DNA from: JABDLO01 sp041749255
Lineage (GTDB): Bacteria > Bacteroidota > Bacteroidia > Chitinophagales > Saprospiraceae
Direction: 5' to 3'
Assembly: GCA_041749255.1 (NCBI GenBank)
Contig: JBGTBR010000056.1
Span: 41,914 to 105,913 of the forward strand
DNA: 64,000 bases
In this document: piece by piece, positions 37,879-47,100 of the stretch
How positions within the stretch are numbered: position 1 is the stretch's first letter
Layout: each line of letters begins with the position of its first letter
Position numbers and translations under genes: made by a program
The notes under the pieces: generated by a model
What the model was told of the DNA's origin: nothing
Seen by the model: only the letters and a program-made list of their open reading frames with translations
The model's database searches: none

Positions 37879-39363
37879 ATGAAGAAATTAATAATAAAGC
37901 CATTTTTAATTATAGGATTATTTGTCCTGTTTTCCTGTGGGGACGACTTCTTGGAAACTCTACCTACAGAGGATATTTCCTCTGCTTCCATTACAGCTAC
38001 TACAGGAAACTTGTTACTGGGTATCAATGGAATTCATCGATCCTTGTATGTTCGTTACAGTTCTCAAGGTGAAGGAGGAGTTGGAGGTGTTATGATCACC
38101 ATGGATGTTATGGGAGAAGATTTTGTCATGACTTCCGCAGGTAATGGATGGTATAACTCTGAATATCAATGGAATACTCATACTAATGCCAATGCTGCCA
38201 GAACTTTGTATCCATACCGTATTTATTATAGATTTATAAGAAATGCCAATGTACTCATCAACGGTGCAGATGATGCAGAAGGCCCTCAAACCATTAAAAA
38301 TATGGTCAAAGGACAGGCTCTGGTGTATAGGGCATTTTGTCACTTCCAACTGGTACAATTATACGGTAGTCGTTATGTTGCGGGTAGTCAAAATAACCAA
38401 CCGGGTATTCCTATCAGACTTATTGACGACAATGAAACACTTGCCCGTTCGTCAGTAGAAGAAGTATATGCCCAAATTCATGCAGACCTCGATGAAGCTA
38501 TTCAATTGTTGGCCGGGTATGAAAGACCCAATAAGTCCCATTTGGATCAAAGCGTAGCCCAAGGCATAAAAGCCAGAGTAGCACTGGTGCAAGGAAATTA
38601 TCAAATGGCTATTCAGCAGGCTCAAATTGCACGACAGGGTTATCAGTTAATGACTAATGATGAGTATGTTTCTGGCTTTAATGATTACAACAACAGAGAA
38701 TGGATGTGGGGAAGCCATATGCAGGAAGATCAGACATTATTCTTTGCTAATTTTGGAGCTTATGTATCAAGGAATTTCAATTCCACGAATATCCGTACAA
38801 ACCCAAAGGCAATTTTTAGTGTCCTTTATGATCAACTACCTGAAAATGATATAAGGAGATCTCTATGGGATCCAAGTGGACAACATGGTAATCTTCCTGC
38901 CGGTGTCACATTACCATCTAATTTTGTGAAGAGACCATACACCAGCCAAAAGTTTATCGCTGCGGGGACGGCCGATAGTCGTATGGACGTGGTATATATG
39001 AGAGCTGCTGAAATGTACCTGATCGAGGCAGAGGCAAAAGCACGTTTAGGCGACGCAGATGCAGCTCGGGTACTATTTGAATTAGTGAGTCCCAGAGATA
39101 GTGAATATACCATGAGTACCAATACCGGACAAGCGCTCATTGATGAAATTCTTTTCTATAGAAGAATTGAACTTTGGGGCGAAGGATTCCGATGGCTGGA
39201 CTTAAAACGATTGAATCAATCTCTCGATCGCAATGGAGGAAATCATCAAGCCAATTTAATAAATAATTTATTTGATGTACCTGCAGGAGATAATCGATGG
39301 ACTTATCAAATTCCTCAAGACGAGATCAATAATAATCCACTTGTCGAGCAAAACCCTCAATAA
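37879..39363 (+). CDS. susD: SusD/RagB-family nutrient-binding lipoprotein
   Basis: The surface lid partner of SusC. The 494-residue protein begins with a lipoprotein signal (LFVLFSCGDD, Cys 20). Mature-part hallmarks are FLETLPTEDISSASI, IYYRFIRNANVLINGADDA, KGQALVYRAFCHFQLVQLYG, and C-terminal IDEILFYRRIELWGEGFRWL-DLKRL with DNRWTYQIPQDEINNNP, the SusD closing motif. TPR-like helices in between would pack on SusC. It begins 18 bp after susC and ends 40 bp before a strong terminator, so the two form a short operon. Confidence 0.95.
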   Translation: MKKLIIKPFLIIGLFVLFSCGDDFLETLPTEDISSASITATTGNLLLGINGIHRSLYVRYSSQGEGGVGGVMITMDVMGEDFVMTSAGNGWYNSEYQWNTHTNANAARTLYPYRIYYRFIRNANVLINGADDAEGPQTIKNMVKGQALVYRAFCHFQLVQLYGSRYVAGSQNNQPGIPIRLIDDNETLARSSVEEVYAQIHADLDEAIQLLAGYERPNKSHLDQSVAQGIKARVALVQGNYQMAIQQAQIARQGYQLMTNDEYVSGFNDYNNREWMWGSHMQEDQTLFFANFGAYVSRNFNSTNIRTNPKAIFSVLYDQLPENDIRRSLWDPSGQHGNLPAGVTLPSNFVKRPYTSQKFIAAGTADSRMDVVYMRAAEMYLIEAEAKARLGDADAARVLFELVSPRDSEYTMSTNTGQALIDEILFYRRIELWGEGFRWLDLKRLNQSLDRNGGNHQANLINNLFDVPAGDNRWTYQIPQDEINNNPLVEQNPQ

Positions 39364-39400
39364 GGAATCTTGTATTTTGATCAAACCCGTATTTTACGGT

Positions 39401-39444
39401 AAAAATAAAAGCCACCTATATTAACCAGGTGGCTTTTATTTTTT
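39401..39444 (+). terminator. Strong intrinsic terminator after susD
   Basis: AAAAATAAAAGCCACCT and AGGTGGCTTTTATTTTT form a perfect 17-bp stem with a short loop and T-rich tail. It closes the susC-susD transcript. The A-rich 5' side could also act in the opposite direction. Confidence 0.92.
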
Positions 39445-39692
39445 AAATTGGATTAATCAAGCCTTCAAAAGTCGTGTCTCTGATATGTGCCAATTACTCA
39501 TTTGATGTCGTCCTTATCTCAACAGGTAAGTACTTCTTCATTTGGATTCCCTGTTCTTCTTAATATTCCCACCAAAGGAGTATATTGTCTTCAGTTTCCC
39601 AATGATGATCCAGGGTCATCTACTTGTGCCTTCAATTCCTGATGATATTTTCTCATTAGGGTATTGGAGATAGAAATACAAAACAAATTTAT
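39445..39692. other. Gap between susD and VOC gene, possible remnant
   Basis: About 250 bp. On the minus strand from about 39657 a frame reads a plausible peptide (MRKYHQELKAQVDDPGSS, later TPLVGILRRTGNPNEE) across several in-frame stops, as if a short gene has decayed. No family could be recognised; it may be chance. Confidence 0.25.
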
Positions 39693-40814
39693 ATGATAAA
39701 AATACAAAGCCTGGTTCTCGTATATTTAGTATATGGTGTAGCAGGTATAAGTATAATCGGACAAGAAAATATTGCGAATACAGGTATCAGCGGTGTTTAT
39801 GAAGTGGTTCTGGCTGTTGACGATATCGACTATGCCAGGGCATATTGGAATGAATTTGGGTTCAGGGTAGTAGATACTGCTATTGTTGATGCAGACCAGG
39901 CTTTGTTGCTATACAATGTGAACAGCCGGCTGTACAGTTACAGGTTGCAAAATGGTAATATCGATAGTCATGGATTGTTGCGACTTATAAAATGGGAAAC
40001 ATCATTAGGTCGGGGTGTAGGTTATACCACGCCGGAGGCCATCGGTTCAAGAATGTCTGTGATGAAGACACAGGATATTATGAGACTCTACGATGTATAT
40101 AGTTTTTTACGAAGTCAGGGTCAGAAATGGCTACCTACAGAGCCCATTACATACGATTTATTCGGATTAAACGATGGTGGTAAAGACTTCCTGAAACGAC
40201 CCATATTGGTAAGAGAGTCTGCTGTGTATGGAGAAATGATCAATCATGTGTTTTTTCAACGCTACGGATATGAAATTCCAGGTTATGGCTCGATCCATCC
40301 CAACACTCCTTTAAAAACCAGTGAATTTACCCATCATGAATTTTTTATTAAGGCACCTTCATTGGATGTATTAGATTATATAAGTGAAGTTCTGGGTTTT
40401 CAACCTGAAAAGGAAGGGGTAGTACCGGAAGAATGGCGAAAAGAATCTAAAAGAGGATTTATGATGGATCCCGGATCTACTCATATGTATAAAGGATTTG
40501 TATCGCCGAATAATATTTGCGGTAAGCTGAAATTTTATTTGCTGTCGGAAATAAAGCCAGATAGATCAAAGCATCTGAGGATGGGAGAACTCGGCAATAC
40601 CATGCATACTTTATTTGTCGCAGATATCGTCCAACTAAGAAATCTGGCTGAAAATTATCAGGGACTGACGGTAAGTTCTATCCGTGCCAATGAATTTGGC
40701 GAACAATCTTTTACTATCCTGGATAGTGTAGGAATACTTTGGCAAATCATAGAAAAGAAAGAAACCTTGCACAAACCGGAAACAGTGCTTCGATTTGAAT
40801 TTACAAATAATTGA
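39693..40814 (+). CDS. Secreted VOC (glyoxalase/dioxygenase) superfamily protein
   Basis: A 373-residue protein with an N-terminal signal peptide (hydrophobic to about residue 21, ending near IIGQE). The first half begins ISGVYEVVLAVDDIDYARAY with WNEFGFRVVD, the start of a vicinal-oxygen-chelate module, and a second module begins near EFTHHEFFIKAPSLDVLDYI with SEVLGFQPEKEG. Paired beta-alpha-beta-beta-beta modules normally bind one metal; His in FTHHEFF and Glu near the C-terminus are candidate ligands. Secreted VOC proteins beside SusC/SusD are not a textbook utilisation-locus component, so the role is unknown. A terminator separates it from susD. Repeat island 3 follows. Confidence 0.75.
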   Translation: MIKIQSLVLVYLVYGVAGISIIGQENIANTGISGVYEVVLAVDDIDYARAYWNEFGFRVVDTAIVDADQALLLYNVNSRLYSYRLQNGNIDSHGLLRLIKWETSLGRGVGYTTPEAIGSRMSVMKTQDIMRLYDVYSFLRSQGQKWLPTEPITYDLFGLNDGGKDFLKRPILVRESAVYGEMINHVFFQRYGYEIPGYGSIHPNTPLKTSEFTHHEFFIKAPSLDVLDYISEVLGFQPEKEGVVPEEWRKESKRGFMMDPGSTHMYKGFVSPNNICGKLKFYLLSEIKPDRSKHLRMGELGNTMHTLFVADIVQLRNLAENYQGLTVSSIRANEFGEQSFTILDSVGILWQIIEKKETLHKPETVLRFEFTNN

Positions 40815-40819
40815 AAACC

Positions 40820-41340
40820 AACTTAGAAGTTAGCTCGTAGTTTTTAGCTTTTATCAGTTCGCAGTATGCAGTATGCAGTTGACATTTGGTAATAGGATCC
40901 TTTCATAACAAAATAACGCGCGTAGCCAAATGAAGCGAAGCCAATGACTTCTCAATTCCTCAACCTTAACTTCTGACTTTCAGACTTTCGACCTTCAGAC
41001 CTTCAGGCCGTTTACCGCTCACTGCTCACCGTTCACCGTTTTTTCAACCTGCCGAAGGCGAAACCCTCAACCTCATTTTAGCTAGTAGCTCGTAGTTGAC
41101 AAATGATTTTGGTTTTAGTTTTGGTTTTAGTTAACTTTCAACTTTCAAACTTTCAAACTTTCAACTTGTTCCCGACCTTCAGACTTTCCGACCTTCAGAC
41201 TTTCCGACCTTCAGACTTTCGACTTTCAGACTTTCGAATTTCAAACTTTCGACCATCTGACCGTTTACCGTTCACTGCTCACCGTTCACCGTTTTTTCGA
41301 CCTGCCGAAGGTAAAAACCTTAACCTTAACCTTAGCCTTT
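40820..41340. repeat. Modular word-repeat island 3
   Basis: The same vocabulary and orientation as island 2. A divergent core copy is at about 40868-40935 (GCAGTATGCAGTTGACATTT through CATAACAAAATAACGCG). TTCAGACTTTCGAC words, TTTTAGTTTTGG words and two copies of the GTTTACCG-TTCACTGCTCACCG-CTGCCGAAGG module (near 41008-41065 and 41259-41312) follow. It ends at the 3' end of the minus-strand membrane protein gene. A low-complexity frame here is an artefact. Confidence 0.88.
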
Positions 41341-41834
41341 CAATCCTTGCTCTTCATTTCATCATAACATATCTGTAAACGGTAAATTTCTATCGTAATA
41401 TGCGAATAAGAAATCGCACTAAATAAGGTAATGACCATGAATAAAGGCAAATTGGAATTAAGCATAGCCCAGCCGGCTGCAATAATGCAGGCGATGACTC
41501 CTCCTATTAATAGTATCCCATTCATCTGCTGCCATGACTCCATAGATTGCAATTTTAGTTCTATGTCTCTGCTTTCAGGAATGGAATCAGAGGAAATTTC
41601 ACGGCTAATCTTATAGTACAGAAATGAATTGAACATCATAATTGCAAATCCAGCAATGATCAGATAAGGGTAGAGTGCAAAATACGTTGTTTGATTTAAA
41701 AACTTTTGAATAGCAAAGCCGATAATCAGTATGATGAGACCAGACATCAAAAAGTAAACAGATATCTTTGTACTTCCTTTCAGATACGTAACATATCTTT
41801 TCCTCCAATCCATTTTTTCTAAAGGATCCATCAT
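41340..41834 (-). CDS. Four-helix membrane protein of unknown function
   Basis: The start is the ATG at 41834, which overlaps the acylphosphatase stop as ATGA; an upstream frame is open but would overlap that gene further. The 164-residue protein has four hydrophobic segments (ISVYFLMSGLIILIIGFAIQ; LYPYLIIAGFAIMMFNSFLY; ILLIGGVIACIIAAGWAML; LPLFMVITLFSAISYSHITI) in two hairpins with a charged linker. No family was recognised. The translational coupling to acylphosphatase suggests a joint transcript. The 3' end touches repeat island 3. Confidence 0.65.
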   Translation of the reverse strand: MMDPLEKMDWRKRYVTYLKGSTKISVYFLMSGLIILIIGFAIQKFLNQTTYFALYPYLIIAGFAIMMFNSFLYYKISREISSDSIPESRDIELKLQSMESWQQMNGILLIGGVIACIIAAGWAMLNSNLPLFMVITLFSAISYSHITIEIYRLQICYDEMKSKD

Positions 41835-42103
41835 CGTTTTATTTCGAATGAGGTTGGAATTACGCTCATATCCCAATTATCGATCTGTACCTCAGCTACC
41901 AGGGATGCCGGTGATCCGGAATGACACCATTTTACCATCTTGCGTACAGCTTCACTCTCTCCGGCAACGTATACTTTTACGCTACCATCGGGTAAATTCA
42001 TTACATAACCGGTCAAGCCAAGCTCCAATGCCTTTTCCCGGGTGTAATGCCTGAAAGCTACTCCCTGCACTCGTCCTGAAATCCGCAATTGTACTTTATT
42101 CAT
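41831..42103 (-). CDS. acyP: Acylphosphatase
   Basis: A 90-residue enzyme that hydrolyses acylphosphates. The active-site Arg is in ISGRVQGVAFRHYTREKAL (GRVQGVAFR) and the catalytic Asn in TGYVMNLPDGSVKVYVAG. Length is typical. It ends with TGA that overlaps the ATG of the next gene. The gap to folE (divergent) is about 260 bp and contains a candidate folE promoter. Confidence 0.95.
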   Translation of the reverse strand: MNKVQLRISGRVQGVAFRHYTREKALELGLTGYVMNLPDGSVKVYVAGESEAVRKMVKWCHSGSPASLVAEVQIDNWDMSVIPTSFEIKR

Positions 42104-42313
42104 AATTTTAAATCAGTTTACACACAAAAAATGAAATTTGGAAATGTAAGTTGAACGTACAAAAACCATTGTTCTATGTAAAGTTCATTTCTGAAACAGA
42201 TTAAATGTAAGAACTACTCAGATAGATTGCGAATTTTCAATTACGATTTAGCAATTGTGTTTTCATCATGCATGAATTGTCAATTATTATCTTTTTAAAC
42301 CTTTTAAAACAAC

Positions 42314-42321
42314 TATTTTTG
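42314..42321 (+). promoter_or_regulatory. Candidate -7 box for folE
   Basis: TATTTTTG fits TAnnTTTG exactly, 45 bp before the start. The expected -33 position reads CTTT. Confidence 0.4.
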
Positions 42322-42366
42322 TTTCACAATGTTAAGTAAAAAATTAAACAAAAAAAATCATTCTCT

Positions 42367-43062
42367 ATGTATAAGCCAAATGGCCATCACATCCTTTCAA
42401 CGCAAGATAAAACAGATATTCTAGGAGATGCACATTTTTCTTCAAGCATGGAGACGCCTTTGAGGGTAGATGCATTCAACAAAACGGATGAAGAAAAAGT
42501 CCAAATAATAGAAAAACATTTTAAAGCCATCATGGAAACGCTGGGTCTCGATCTATCAGACGATAGTTTGTCCGGCACTCCACAAAGGGTAGCAAAAATG
42601 TTTGTTATGGAAAAATTTAAAGGACTCAATCAAAAAAACCAACCTGCTATCTCACTTTTTGAGAATAAATACCAATACAATAAGCTTCTTATTGAAAAAA
42701 ATATAAACGTCCAAAGCACTTGTGAACACCACTTTCTGCCCATTTACGGAAAAGCCCACGTCGGCTATATTTCTTCTGGTAAAGTTATAGGCCTGTCTAA
42801 AATAAACAGGCTGGTAGATTACTTCGCGCGTAGACCTCAGGTACAGGAAAGGATGACCAGACAAATACTCCAGGCTCTTCAGGAAGCACTGGATACCCAT
42901 GATGTAATTGTTGTCATTGACGCAAAGCACATGTGTGTTTCTTCACGCGGAATTCAGGATCACAGCAGCAGCACGTTAACCATAGATTACAGTGGAACCT
43001 TCATAAATCAGGCAAAGAGAAATGAATTTCTCCATTTCATTCAGGGAGATTCAGGAATATAA
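42367..43062 (+). CDS. folE: GTP cyclohydrolase I
   Basis: Makes 7,8-dihydroneopterin triphosphate from GTP, the first step of folate synthesis. The 231-residue protein has LSGTPQRVAKMFVMEKF, the zinc site CEHHFLP (Cys 119), the GYISSGKVIGLSKINRLVDY block, RPQVQERMTRQI, and the second zinc Cys in MCVSSRGIQD (Cys 190). STLTIDYSGTF near the C-terminus is also conserved. It is full length and transcribed alone. Confidence 0.97.
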   Translation: MYKPNGHHILSTQDKTDILGDAHFSSSMETPLRVDAFNKTDEEKVQIIEKHFKAIMETLGLDLSDDSLSGTPQRVAKMFVMEKFKGLNQKNQPAISLFENKYQYNKLLIEKNINVQSTCEHHFLPIYGKAHVGYISSGKVIGLSKINRLVDYFARRPQVQERMTRQILQALQEALDTHDVIVVIDAKHMCVSSRGIQDHSSSTLTIDYSGTFINQAKRNEFLHFIQGDSGI

Positions 43063-43183
43063 TAGCATAAATTTTAAGGAATCTAATTTACTTTTGGGGT
43101 GTTGTGTTTCGTTGTAAAGTCATCCACTTTTAATAACACTTATTAATGCTAAATAAAATCAATCTTTGTAATTCGAATAAACT

Positions 43184-43191
43184 TATCTTTG
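43184..43191 (+). promoter_or_regulatory. Candidate -7 box before the small lipoprotein
   Basis: TATCTTTG fits TAnnTTTG exactly. A TTTG is 15 bp upstream (43165-43168), shorter than the usual spacing. The gene starts 21 bp later. Confidence 0.45.
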
Positions 43192-43212
43192 ATTGGCAAT
43201 TATATATCAATT

Positions 43213-43521
43213 ATGCTTAAATTTTATGTCCTATACTTATTTTTCACATTTGGTGCTTTTTCGTGCTCAACAACAAAAAACAGCAGGTGTATTGGAGGTA
43301 TTACGGTAACCTTGACAGATAAATCCGGTCTCGACGGCTGCACATGGCTATTTACCATGACAGATGGTAAGATGTTGCATCCCATTAACCTTGATGACTA
43401 TATCGAAAACCCTGTAGATGGTAAAAAGTATATTATCACCTATACCAAAGCTGAGGATATGTTTTCCATTTGCATGGCAGGAGAGATGATCACACTAAGC
43501 TGTGTATCAGGTATTAATTAA
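43213..43521 (+). CDS. Small lipoprotein of unknown function
   Basis: From the ATG at 43213, a 102-residue protein with a lipobox-like FGAFSC and additional Cys in SRCIGG, DGCTW, SICMAG and LSCVSG. The mature part (GGITVTLTDKSGLDGCTWLF) looks like a small beta-domain and resembles no family I can name. It precedes the HYC_CC_PP gene and the copper-type efflux cassette in the same direction, but the 88-bp gap makes co-transcription uncertain. Confidence 0.6.
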   Translation: MLKFYVLYLFFTFGAFSCSTTKNSRCIGGITVTLTDKSGLDGCTWLFTMTDGKMLHPINLDDYIENPVDGKKYIITYTKAEDMFSICMAGEMITLSCVSGIN

Positions 43522-43608
43522 ATATGCTGTGCATATATGTGAAATTAATATGGTAAGATTATTGTATCAAATAAAATAAAAAGTACACTTTTACTATTTT
43601 TATTGCAA

Positions 43609-44028
43609 GTGAAAACAACAGGATTAAAAATGTGGTGTATTCTCATGGCGAATTGGCTTTTGTTCAGTTCTCTGGGGATTTCTATTCATACCCACTATTG
43701 TCAGGGATCCGTTAAAAACAAATCACTGTATACCGCAGCCGAGAAATGCAAGAACGAAAAAAAACAAACCTGCCTTTCTGACCTTACCCAACATTCTATT
43801 AAACGGGCAGCTTGCTGTTTTGATACTCACGACCTTCATCAGTTTTCCGCAGACTTTTTGGGAATCAATAAAGATAATAATCAACAAGACTGGGTTGGGC
43901 TACCTGCAGTCCTTGATGTAACAAACGATAGAATGGCATTAGCATCCGCTTCTGTTACCTACCCATGTTACAGACCTCCTCCTGACTTAACCGATAGGAG
44001 AATTCTTTATCAGTCATTCCTTTTATAG
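43609..44028 (+). CDS. HYC_CC_PP family small secreted protein
   Basis: The start is taken as GTG 43609 (TTG at 43603 is also possible), giving about 139 residues with a signal-like hydrophobic segment (MWCILMANWLLFSSLGISI). The conserved features that name the family are visible: HTHYC after the signal, ACC in the middle (RAACCFDTH), and PPP near the C-terminus (CYRPPPDL). Members are small exported Cys/His proteins from Bacteroidota that often lie beside metal efflux genes, as here (84 bp before the CusA gene). A copper-binding role is inferred from context. Confidence 0.7.
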   Translation: MKTTGLKMWCILMANWLLFSSLGISIHTHYCQGSVKNKSLYTAAEKCKNEKKQTCLSDLTQHSIKRAACCFDTHDLHQFSADFLGINKDNNQQDWVGLPAVLDVTNDRMALASASVTYPCYRPPPDLTDRRILYQSFLL

Positions 44029-44111
44029 CAAATTAATCGATTTTGCGATGCATACGGTGAAGTACTGTGTGCCATTTCTGTTTTCATTACAGTCGATTAA
44101 TGCCATAAAAA

Positions 44112-47100
44112 ATGATCAATTCAATCATAAAATTTTTTTTAGAAAATAAGCTGATAGCCTATTTGGTGCTGATATTGCTTGCCATGTGGGGTTTAATTCA
44201 CTCTCCATTCAATTGGAATGTACCATTTCTTCCTTCCAATCCCATATCTGTAGATGCCATTCCCGACATTGGTGAAAACCAACAAATTGTATATACCCAA
44301 TGGCCGGGTCGTTCGCCCCAGGATGTAGAAGATCAAATCACCTATCCTCTCACATCATCTTTGCTGGGCATACCTGGCATTAAGAGTATTCGGAGTAATT
44401 CAATGTTTGGTTTTTCCAACATTTTTGTAATTTTTGATGACGATGTAGATTTTTACTGGAGCAGATCCAGAATATTGGAAAAACTAAATGCTCTACCGCC
44501 AAATTTACTACCAGTAGATGTAAAACCATCATTGGGACCCGATGCCACTGCTTTGGGTCAGATCTTTTGGTACACCATTGAAGGGGTGGACAAAAATGGT
44601 TCTCCTACTGGAGGTTGGGATTTGGACGAATTAAGAACCATTCAGGATTTTTATGTAAAGTATAGTCTGGTTTCTGCCAAAGGCGTGGCAGAAGTGGCCT
44701 CTATAGGTGGATACATTAAAGAATACCATGTAGATATAGACCCTGACAAGCTTAAAGCGAGAAATCTCAGTCTACAGCAAGTCATGCAAGCCATAAAAAA
44801 CAGCAATCTGGATATCGGAGCACAAACCATTGAAATCAATCAAGCAGAATACTTTGTCAGAGGTCTGGGATACATCAAATCTATTCAGGATTTGGAAGAA
44901 AGCGTGATAACCACAATTCAAAATATTCCGGTTAGAATCAAAGATGTAGCCCGTGTACAATTTGGCCCAGCTGTTAGGAGAGGTATATTGGATAAATCGG
45001 GTGCAGAGGTAGTAGGAGGCGTAGTTGTGGCCAGATTTGGCAGCAATCCCATGGAGGTAATCCAAAATGTCAAAAAACAAATCGCTGCAATAGAACCAGG
45101 TCTACCATCTAAAACTTTAGATGACGGTACCCTTTCACAACTCAGGATTGTCCCTTTTTATGACCGGACACAGCTCATTCAGGAAACAATAGGAACGCTG
45201 GAAGATGCTTTAATTCTGGAAATTCTCATCACTGTAATCGTGGTTATTCTCCTTTTAATGAATCTAAAAGCTTCTTTGGTCGTTTCAGGACTTCTTCCAA
45301 TAGCCGTTCTGATGTGTTTCATCGCGATGAATTTCTTTAATATAGAAGCCAATATAGTGGCCTTATCGGGTATAGCTATTGCCATTGGTACAATGGTAGA
45401 CATGGGTATAGTACTCACTGAAAATATATATGAAAGGGTCACAAAGGCTCCCGCAGGAGAGTCATTACTAAGCTCTGTGTTCGAAGGTAGCAGAGAAGTA
45501 GGATCTGCAGTGGTAACTGCGGTAGCCACAACCATCGTAAGTTTTCTGCCAGTCTTTGCCATGGAAGCCGCTGAGGGAAAATTGTTCAAACCATTGGCTT
45601 ATACCAAAACATTCGCACTCATAGCCGCTGTGATCGTTGCCATATGTTTCATTCCACCCCTGATGCACTCACTTCTGAAAAAGAGATTTGATAAAAAACT
45701 GTGGAGCGGAATATGGCTGATAGTCATCTCTGTCTTTGCTTTGTATATATGGTTTAGATTTGATCATGCTTTCATATGGGTCATTCCCGTTGTAGTAACT
45801 CTAAGCTTCATTAAATTTTTAATAGACCACTTTGACCTATTGCCAAAAGGTATTTCTGGCACTGTTTTGAATATAAGTTATGCCATCATTATCGGTTACA
45901 TTCTGGCTTTTATTTGGATGCCTATAGGGGCTGATAAGTCTACATTAGTCAATTTTTTATTCGTTTTTATATTAATTGCAAGCTTATTAACCCTTTTCTG
46001 GTTGGTTATCCACTATTACGCTGACATTTTACGGCTCCTTTTAAAAATAAAAACCATTTTTTTAATGGTTGTAGTTGTATTGATATATCTGGGATATAGT
46101 ATTTTTTCCAATATGCCTGAAGAGTTTATGCCTTCTTTGAATGAAGGATCTTTTTTGCTCATGCCTACATCCATGCCTCATTCAGGGGTACAGGAAAATA
46201 TCAACAATCTCCGACTCCTGGATATGGCTGTCACTGCCATACCCGAAGTGGAAATGGTGGTAGGTAAAGCAGGCAGGGTTGAAAGTGCACTCGATCCGGC
46301 ACCCATGTCCATGTATGAAAATGTCATAATATACAAATCCGAATTTAAGACGGATGAGAATGGTAGAAAGAGGCGTTTTAAAGTGGATAAAAGAGGGCAG
46401 TTTGTCATGGATGATTCCGGTGAATTAATACCCGATGAGAAGGGTAAATATTTCAGACAATGGAGAGATTACATCAAAAGTGCCGATGATATCTGGAATG
46501 AAATAACTCAGGTCATTCACATCCCGGGGGTCACTTCAGCTCCAAAATTACAACCCATAGAAACCCGTCTCATCATGTTACAATCGGGCATGCGCGCTCC
46601 TATGGGCATTAAAGTGAAAGGGCATGAATTGAATGAGATTCAGGAATTTGGTCTGGAATTAGAAAGCCTTTTACGAGAGGTGGAAGGAGTAAAAGCTCCG
46701 GCTGTATTTGCAGAAAGGATAGTAGGAAAACCTTATTTACTCATTGACATAGACAGAGAAGCTATTGCCCGGTATGGACTCTCCATTTCTGAAGTTCAGG
46801 AACAAATACAAGTTGCCATTGGAGGTATGGTGATGACAACCTCAGTGGAAGGGAGGGAGCGATTTAACATACGCCTCAGATATCCCAGGGAACTGAGAAG
46901 CGATACCGAAGACATTAACCGCATATTCATTCAAACCAAAGGATATGGTCAAATACCACTAGGTGAATTGGTTACCATCAGGTATGAGCAGGGACCGCAG
47001 GCTATAAAAAGCGAAGACGGGTTTCTCATCGGATATGTATTATTTGACAAGACTCCGGGATATGCCGAAGTATCTGTAGTGAACAGTGTAGAAAATAAAA

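Noticed and set aside
34660..39363. A complete polysaccharide utilisation locus
   Set aside because: No glycan-degrading enzyme or regulator is adjacent; only susC and susD are present.
41103..41378. Open frame in island 3
   Set aside because: Repeat artefact that overlaps the 3' end of a real minus-strand gene.
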